Part shown: in pieces, positions 59,868-64,000 of the stretch
How positions within the stretch are numbered: the stretch's first letter is position 1
Layout: each line of letters opens with the position of its first letter
Assembly (NCBI RefSeq): GCF_000515255.1
Contig: NZ_KI911559.1
Coordinates: forward strand, 811,170-875,169
Origin: Rhodovibrio salinarum DSM 9154
GTDB taxonomy: Bacteria > Pseudomonadota > Alphaproteobacteria > Kiloniellales > Rhodovibrionaceae
Length of the DNA: 64,000 nt
Reading direction: 5' to 3'
Notes under the pieces: generated by a model
Databases searched by the model: none
The model's input: the letters and a program-made list of their open reading frames with translations, nothing else
Told to the model about the DNA's origin: nothing
Position numbers and translations under genes: made by a program

Positions 59868-60704
59868 CTATCCAATCGTCTCGATTAGAAGGTCAGCGAC
59901 AGCGCGCACGGCAGGCGCATCTTTCAGATCGGTGTGAATGACCAGCCACACGTGGCGGGGGGCAGGGTGCTCCTGGGCGACACGGACGAGATGTCGGTTT
60001 CGCGCCGCCATGACGCACGGCAACAGCGCAACGCCCAACCCCGCTTCCGCAGCGGCGCGCTGGCTGTGGAAGTCGCCCGTCAGCAGGTCGAGCGGGCGGT
60101 CGCCGGCGAATTCTTCCAGCCAGCGTTGCTGCGGCACATGGGCGAGCGTTTCGTCGAAGGCGATGAAACGCCAGTGGTGCGGCGGGAGGCTGGCAACCTC
60201 TGGGCTGGCATAGAGCGCGAAGGCAATCGAGCCAATCCGGCGCACGATGTTCTGCCGTCCCTGCGGTTCGACCATGCGCACGGCCAGATCGGCCTCGCCG
60301 CTATCGAGCGACGCGAGCTGCGAATTGGCGGACAATGCGATCTGTAGAGCAGGATGCGCGGCGCGCAGATCGCGCAGGGCGGGGATGATGAGTTCGCTGA
60401 CGAGCACCGGCGGCGCGGTCAATCTGACCCGACCGGTGAGCGTGCCCTGGGCGGCATGAGCGAGCCGCTCAACGCGGTGCGCCTGCTGCTTCATCTCCAG
60501 CGCGATTTCGGCGATCTCCCGCCCCTTGTCGGTGAGCGGCGTGGAGCGGGCGAGGCGGCGCACCAGCTTGTGGCCGAGACTTTCCTCCAGCGCGGCGATT
60601 CGGCGCGATACGGTGGCGTGGTTGACGCCCAGCACGCGCGCCGCGCCAGCCAGTGAGCCTTCGCTGTGCAGTATCGCCAGAACCTGCAGATCATCCCAGT
60701 TCAT
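59868..60704 (-). CDS. LysR family transcriptional regulator
   Basis: The 278-residue protein has the N-terminal winged helix-turn-helix (LAILHSEGSLAGAARVLGVNHATVSRRIAALEE) and a LysR substrate-binding domain starting near residue 90 (GRVRLTAPPVLVSELIIPAL). It is divergent from the aldo/keto reductase gene, with 98 bp between. That is the standard layout for a LysR regulator controlling its neighbour. The gap contains a short palindrome, AGAATTCT, that could belong to an operator. The inducer is unknown. Confidence 0.92.
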   Translation of the reverse strand: MNWDDLQVLAILHSEGSLAGAARVLGVNHATVSRRIAALEESLGHKLVRRLARSTPLTDKGREIAEIALEMKQQAHRVERLAHAAQGTLTGRVRLTAPPVLVSELIIPALRDLRAAHPALQIALSANSQLASLDSGEADLAVRMVEPQGRQNIVRRIGSIAFALYASPEVASLPPHHWRFIAFDETLAHVPQQRWLEEFAGDRPLDLLTGDFHSQRAAAEAGLGVALLPCVMAARNRHLVRVAQEHPAPRHVWLVIHTDLKDAPAVRAVADLLIETIG

Positions 60705-60802
60705 CTGATTATTTTTGCACGGATGGTGTGTCGAGATGAAGAATTCTCAACAGATCGCCCGCCTGTCAGACATCTCTGCACGCGACAGACAGGAGCAACG
60801 CG

Positions 60803-61783
60803 ATGATCCCGACCCTTCCTCTCGGTACCGATGGCCCGCAACTCCCGGCCCTTGGGCTTGGCTGCATGGGCATGTCCGAATTTTATGGCGAGACCGATGA
60901 CGCCCAATCATTGGCGGTGCTCGCCCGTGCTCATGAGCTGGGCGTGCGGATGTTCGATACCGCCGACATGTATGGCAATGGCCACAATGAAGAACTGCTG
61001 GCCCGCTTTCTCAAAGAGGGCGGTCGCGACGCCTTCATCGCCACCAAGTTCGGCGTTCGCAGGGCGCCCGGCGAATACGCCCGGTCCATCGATAACAGCC
61101 CGGATTATATCCGTCAGGCCTGTGATGCCTCGCTGCGGCGTCTGGGGCGTGAAAGGATCGATCTATACTACGTCCACCGCATCGAAGCGGGGCGACCGAT
61201 CGAGGAAGCCATGGGGGCGCTCGCCGATTTGGTGCGGGCAGGCAAGATCGCGCACATCGGGCTTAGCGAAGTGTCCGCCGATACGCTGCGCCGCGCCCAT
61301 GCGGTGCATCCGGTGGCCGCCGTGCAGAGCGAATATTCGCTGACCACCCGCGATATGGAAGCCGAAGTGATGCCTGCCTGTCGCGAGTTGGGAGTTGCTT
61401 TTGTCGCCTACAGCCCGCTCGGCCGTGGGTTGCTGTCCGGCGCACTGGATGGCGAGAGTCTCGACAAGGATGACGCCCGTCGCAACTTCCCGCGCTTTGC
61501 CGGAAACGCGCTGGATGCGAATCTTGCCCGTATCGACAGACTGCGGGCCATTGCAACCAAGTACGACGCCACGCCATCACAGATCGCGCTTGCCTGGGTG
61601 CTGGCCAAGGGCGTGTTCGCCATTCCGGGCACCAAGCGGGTGACCTATCTCGAACAGAATATGGCCGCAACCGACGTTCACCTGACCGCCGATGATCTGG
61701 CCGAGCTGGATCGCGCCTATGCTCCAGGCAGCTTTACGGGGGATCGCTACACCGCCGAGGGCATGAAGGGGATTGAGGCGTGA
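60803..61783 (+). CDS. Aldo/keto reductase
   Basis: The 326-residue NADPH-dependent enzyme has the catalytic tetrad D52, Y57, K82 and H125 (FDTADMYGNG, ATKFG, YYVHRIE). Its cofactor segment near the C-terminus is AIPGTKRVTYLEQNMAATDV. It resembles the YghZ/AKR13-type group that reduces aldehydes and ketones. The start is an ATG behind AGGAGC. It overlaps the next gene by four bases, so the two form an operon, probably under the divergent LysR protein. Confidence 0.92.
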   Translation: MIPTLPLGTDGPQLPALGLGCMGMSEFYGETDDAQSLAVLARAHELGVRMFDTADMYGNGHNEELLARFLKEGGRDAFIATKFGVRRAPGEYARSIDNSPDYIRQACDASLRRLGRERIDLYYVHRIEAGRPIEEAMGALADLVRAGKIAHIGLSEVSADTLRRAHAVHPVAAVQSEYSLTTRDMEAEVMPACRELGVAFVAYSPLGRGLLSGALDGESLDKDDARRNFPRFAGNALDANLARIDRLRAIATKYDATPSQIALAWVLAKGVFAIPGTKRVTYLEQNMAATDVHLTADDLAELDRAYAPGSFTGDRYTAEGMKGIEA

Positions 61784-62646
61784 GCACGGTGGCGGATTCG
61801 TCACCCCAGGGCGGGTCGATCGGACTGCATGCGATGAAAGCCATCACCGTACTGCAGGAACGCGGGGTTGGAGCGCTCGTCGCCCAGGCTTTCCCGCTGC
61901 ACGATCATACCACCTGCCTGTTCGACAGCGGCGGTGAAGGTTCTCCTATAGTTCTGCTGCATGCGCTCGGACTGGACTGGCGGATGTGGTCGCGGGTCAT
62001 TCCGCTGCTCACGCCGCACCATCGGGTGGTCGCGTTTGACCTGCGCGGGTTTGGCGGGGCGGCCTTTGCCCCACAGGTTCGCGACCTCGCGCACTATGCC
62101 GCAGATGTGGCTGAGCTGCTTGACCGGCTTGACCTGTCGCAGGCTCATATTGCCGGGCTGTCGCTCGGCGGGTCCATTGCGCTCGAACTGGCGCTCCAGC
62201 GTCCCGATCTGGTCGCGGGCTTGAGCGTGATCGCAGCAACGGCATGGCCGTTCCCCGCTTTCGAGGAACGTGCCCGGGCCGCCGAGACAGCGGGCATGGA
62301 GGCGCAAGTCATCCCCAGCCTCACGCGTTGGTTCCGCCCTGCGGACCTGGCCGCGAACGCCTGGCCGGTACGTTATGCACGCAACAGCGTGCGCCGTGCG
62401 TCCATCTCTGACTGGAGTGCCGCCTGGCGTGCCTTGGCCGGGATCGGCCTTGAAGGCAGATTAAGCGAGGTACGGGCGCCGACGCGGATCATTGCCGGAG
62501 AATGTGACCAATCCACGCCCCCAAATCTCATGGAAGGCTTGGTCACAGGCGGCTGCCGCGATTTCACCGTCCTCCAGAGTGCGCCACATATGCTGGCGCT
62601 GACGCATCCAGAAGAACTGGGCAAGGCCATCCTGGCCGACCCGTGA
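61780..62646 (+). CDS. Alpha/beta hydrolase
   Basis: The 288-residue protein has the oxyanion region VLLHALGLDWRMWSRVIPLL, the strand RVVAFDLRGFGG, nucleophile S128 in AGLSLGGSIALEL and a late Asp in AGECDQST. The probable His lies in APHMLALTHPEEL. This is typical of 3-oxoadipate enol-lactonase-like and related hydrolases, but the substrate is unknown. The GTG start overlaps the reductase stop. The first 45 residues are unusual for the fold, and the ATG at codon 19 could be the real start. Confidence 0.88.
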   Translation: MSTVADSSPQGGSIGLHAMKAITVLQERGVGALVAQAFPLHDHTTCLFDSGGEGSPIVLLHALGLDWRMWSRVIPLLTPHHRVVAFDLRGFGGAAFAPQVRDLAHYAADVAELLDRLDLSQAHIAGLSLGGSIALELALQRPDLVAGLSVIAATAWPFPAFEERARAAETAGMEAQVIPSLTRWFRPADLAANAWPVRYARNSVRRASISDWSAAWRALAGIGLEGRLSEVRAPTRIIAGECDQSTPPNLMEGLVTGGCRDFTVLQSAPHMLALTHPEELGKAILADP

Positions 62647-63089
62647 TCGCGGGTTGCCTGCAGCGGCTGGTCCGGGATGAATCCGGTGATGTCAGCCCTG
62701 TGTGAGGCCATCGTTAGCCATTCGGAGCCTAACGCGCAGGCTGGAGCCAGCCGTTGGGTGGCAGAAAAACGGGGCGGAAGAGCGCGATGTCCCTCCGCCC
62801 CGTTAGTTACATCAAGCGCGCCGGCCGCCGGGGATAATGGGGAAGTAGGCCGGCGCGCCCGGGTCGGAAGGAGCCGCGTCGAATCGGCATGGGGACAAGG
62901 CCGCACGGGCTCATCTTCCTCTCATGACCAACGGTCGCCTTGGTCCGATGTTCGCCGGAAATCGGTTATTTTTTTCTGCGGTGGCCAAGGTTTGGGGCTG
63001 GATGGGCGAATTATACGTTTGCGTTCTTCCCCAGACTTGTTTTCCGCAATACCTTAGGATGCCCAGCCACCGTACTCGGCGAGCCTGCC
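62647..63089. other. Gap between the hydrolase and a small unknown gene
   Basis: These 443 bp contain the terminator described at 62769 and an upstream region for the next small gene. I find no other gene or RNA in it. Confidence 0.5.
62769..62803 (+). terminator. Hairpin terminator after the hydrolase operon
   Basis: ACGGGGCGGA (62769-62778) pairs perfectly with TCCGCCCCGT (62794-62803), followed by TAGTT. Four A before the stem would also allow weak use on the other strand. Confidence 0.7.
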
Positions 63090-63359
63090 ATGTCTCAGCA
63101 GCCCGATCCCGCCAGTATCATTCGCTATGCCCTGGAGGAATCCCGCGGCCGCGGGCTGGATAGTCTCGGCCAGCTCAACCATGCGGTGCGCCGCGTTCTG
63201 CATCTGCGCCCGGATATGGGCCGCAGCCGGGTCGAATCGCTCGTGCAGGAAGCGATGTGGCCACGGCCACCCCGCGTTGGTCGTAGCGTCGGGGCCGGCA
63301 TTCCCGTGCCGCACCGGGCGCCGGCGGTGCTTCGTCAGTCCCCCAGCACGCGCGACTGA
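63090..63359 (+). CDS. Small protein of unknown function
   Basis: The 89-residue protein starts MSQQPDPASIIRYALEESRG. It has a helical, Arg-rich first half (HAVRRVLHLRPDMGRSRVESLVQ) and a Pro/Arg-rich tail that looks disordered. I do not recognise it. The start at 63090 is preferred because the open frame upstream of it (to 62940) is rich in Phe, Trp and Arg and looks non-coding. It has its own terminator, which supports a real gene. Confidence 0.5.
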   Translation: MSQQPDPASIIRYALEESRGRGLDSLGQLNHAVRRVLHLRPDMGRSRVESLVQEAMWPRPPRVGRSVGAGIPVPHRAPAVLRQSPSTRD

Positions 63360-63384
63360 AGCCTGCGGTCGTTTCCAAAGCGTA

Positions 63385-63416
63385 GGGCCCGGCCGTTGTG
63401 TAGCGGCCGGGCCCTT
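63385..63416. terminator. Hairpin terminator between convergent genes
   Basis: A perfect 11-bp stem pairs 63385-63395 with 63404-63414 around an 8-nt loop, between the stop codons of the small gene and the convergent kinase gene. T-runs are short on both sides. Confidence 0.65.
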
Positions 63417-63457
63417 GGTGTGTCCGTCGGCTGGGTGGTGCTGCCGGGGGCGTCGGG

Positions 63458-64000
63458 TCAGAGCATGCCGCGGGCTTCGAGCAGGGCGATGACCTGCTGG
63501 GCGAGCGCCTCGGGGCTGGCCTGGTCGGAGCGCAGGTGCAGCTCCGGGGCCTCGGGCGGCTCGTAGCTGGAGCCGATGCCGGTGAAGTTCGGGATCTCCC
63601 CGGCCCGCGCCTTCTTGTACAGCCCCTTGGGATCGCGCTGCTCGCACACATCCAGCGGCGCGTCGACGAACACCTCCAGGAACTCGCCCTCGGGCAGCAT
63701 CTCGCGCGCCATCCGCCGCTCGCTGCGGAACGGCGAGATGAACGACACCAGCGTAATCAGACCGGCGTCGGTCAGCAGCTTCGACACCTCCGCCACCCGG
63801 CGGATGTTCTCCACCCGGTCCTCGTCGGTAAAGCCCAGGTCCCGGTTCAGCCCGTGCCGGACGTTGTCGCCGTCCAGCATCATCGTGTGCTTGCCCATCC
63901 CCGCCAGGCGCTGCTCCACCAGGTCGGAGACCACCGACTTGCCCGCCCCCGACAGCCCGGTGAACCAGAGCACGCACGGCCGCTGCGCCTTCGCCTGCGC
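63458..64000 (-). CDS. cysC: Adenylylsulfate kinase (CysC, or the kinase part of CysNC), incomplete
   Basis: The kinase phosphorylates APS to PAPS in sulfate assimilation. The frame runs off the window edge at 64000, so the N-terminus is missing. It has the P-loop [41 protein letters not shown] and [22 protein letters not shown], all standard for CysC. The residues before the P-loop ([12 protein letters not shown]) are of the kind seen at the joint of CysN-CysC fusions, so the gene may be a bifunctional cysNC. That is inference. Confidence 0.9.
   Translation of the reverse strand, partial: AQAKAQRPCVLWFTGLSGAGKSVVSDLVEQRLAGMGKHTMMLDGDNVRHGLNRDLGFTDEDRVENIRRVAEVSKLLTDAGLITLVSFISPFRSERRMAREMLPEGEFLEVFVDAPLDVCEQRDPKGLYKKARAGEIPNFTGIGSSYEPPEAPELHLRSDQASPEALAQQVIALLEARGML

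Noticed and set aside
58213..62646. A second island starting at tRNA-Leu
   Set aside because: I found no repeat of the tRNA-Leu 3' end downstream and no recombinase, so only local composition supports it.

Overview
This window reads as chromosomal DNA of a high-GC alphaproteobacterium. The gene orders SRP RNA-dnaX-ybaB-recR, amidase-PBP1A-prfB and xerC-DUF484-fsa/priA, the F1 operon atpHAGDC without its F0 genes, and the chain proA-proB-obgE-rpmA-rplU are all familiar from that class. The RNase E with an acidic insert in its S1 domain fits too. A Rhodospirillales-type organism, perhaps halophilic (there is a DoeB-like ectoine-catabolism deacetylase), is my inference; no 16S or species marker is present.

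Layout. 1-6.9 kb: 5' end of a NudC-like gene, the SRP RNA, dnaX, ybaB, a 62-residue unknown, recR, a DUF4139 exported protein, a GNAT acetyltransferase and a DUF6352 protein. 7-14 kb: a small exported protein, a DoeB-like deacetylase, a perfect 35-bp inverted repeat, then on the minus strand prfB (with a +1 frameshift site), mrcA and an AMIN-domain amidase. 14-23 kb: a 964-bp leader and rne, then xerC, DUF484 and fsa facing priA. 23-28 kb: atpHAGDC. 28-39 kb: a ferritin-like di-iron protein, rppH, a YibQ-type deacetylase, ctpA, envC, gpmI, rlmH, rsfS, nadD and a diguanylate cyclase. 39-44 kb: proA, proB, obgE, rpmA and rplU.

The one clear foreign insertion is at 44.6-47.5 kb. It lies directly behind tRNA-Ser(CGA) and is bounded by an imperfect 17-nt repeat of the tRNA 3' end. 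It holds fragments of two serine recombinases, a decayed IS5-family element with terminal repeats, and one intact AT-rich gene for an OLD-family ATPase-TOPRIM nuclease. It looks like a small defence-type island that has lost its own mobility and kept its cargo. This is the best candidate here for an undescribed system.

47.5-64 kb is more accessory: a GFA protein, an ABC importer (permease, ATPase, Tat-exported binding protein) with a metallo-hydrolase, gluQ, a DNA glycosylase, a carboxylesterase, an HNH protein that has lost most zinc ligands, dsbB, a YqaA-like protein, a GMC oxidoreductase, tRNA-Leu(CAA), an AT-richer exported protein, a hairpin-rich 588-bp gap, a LysR regulator divergent from an aldo/keto reductase and hydrolase, a small unknown, and the 3' part of a cysC or cysNC gene.

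Functional links: AmiC-type amidase, degenerate EnvC, PBP1A and CtpA all act in cell-wall growth and division. dnaX, recR, priA, xerC and the glycosylase serve DNA replication, repair and chromosome resolution. SRP RNA, prfB, rlmH, rsfS, obgE, L21, L27, gluQ and the tRNAs serve translation. RNase E and RppH serve RNA decay.
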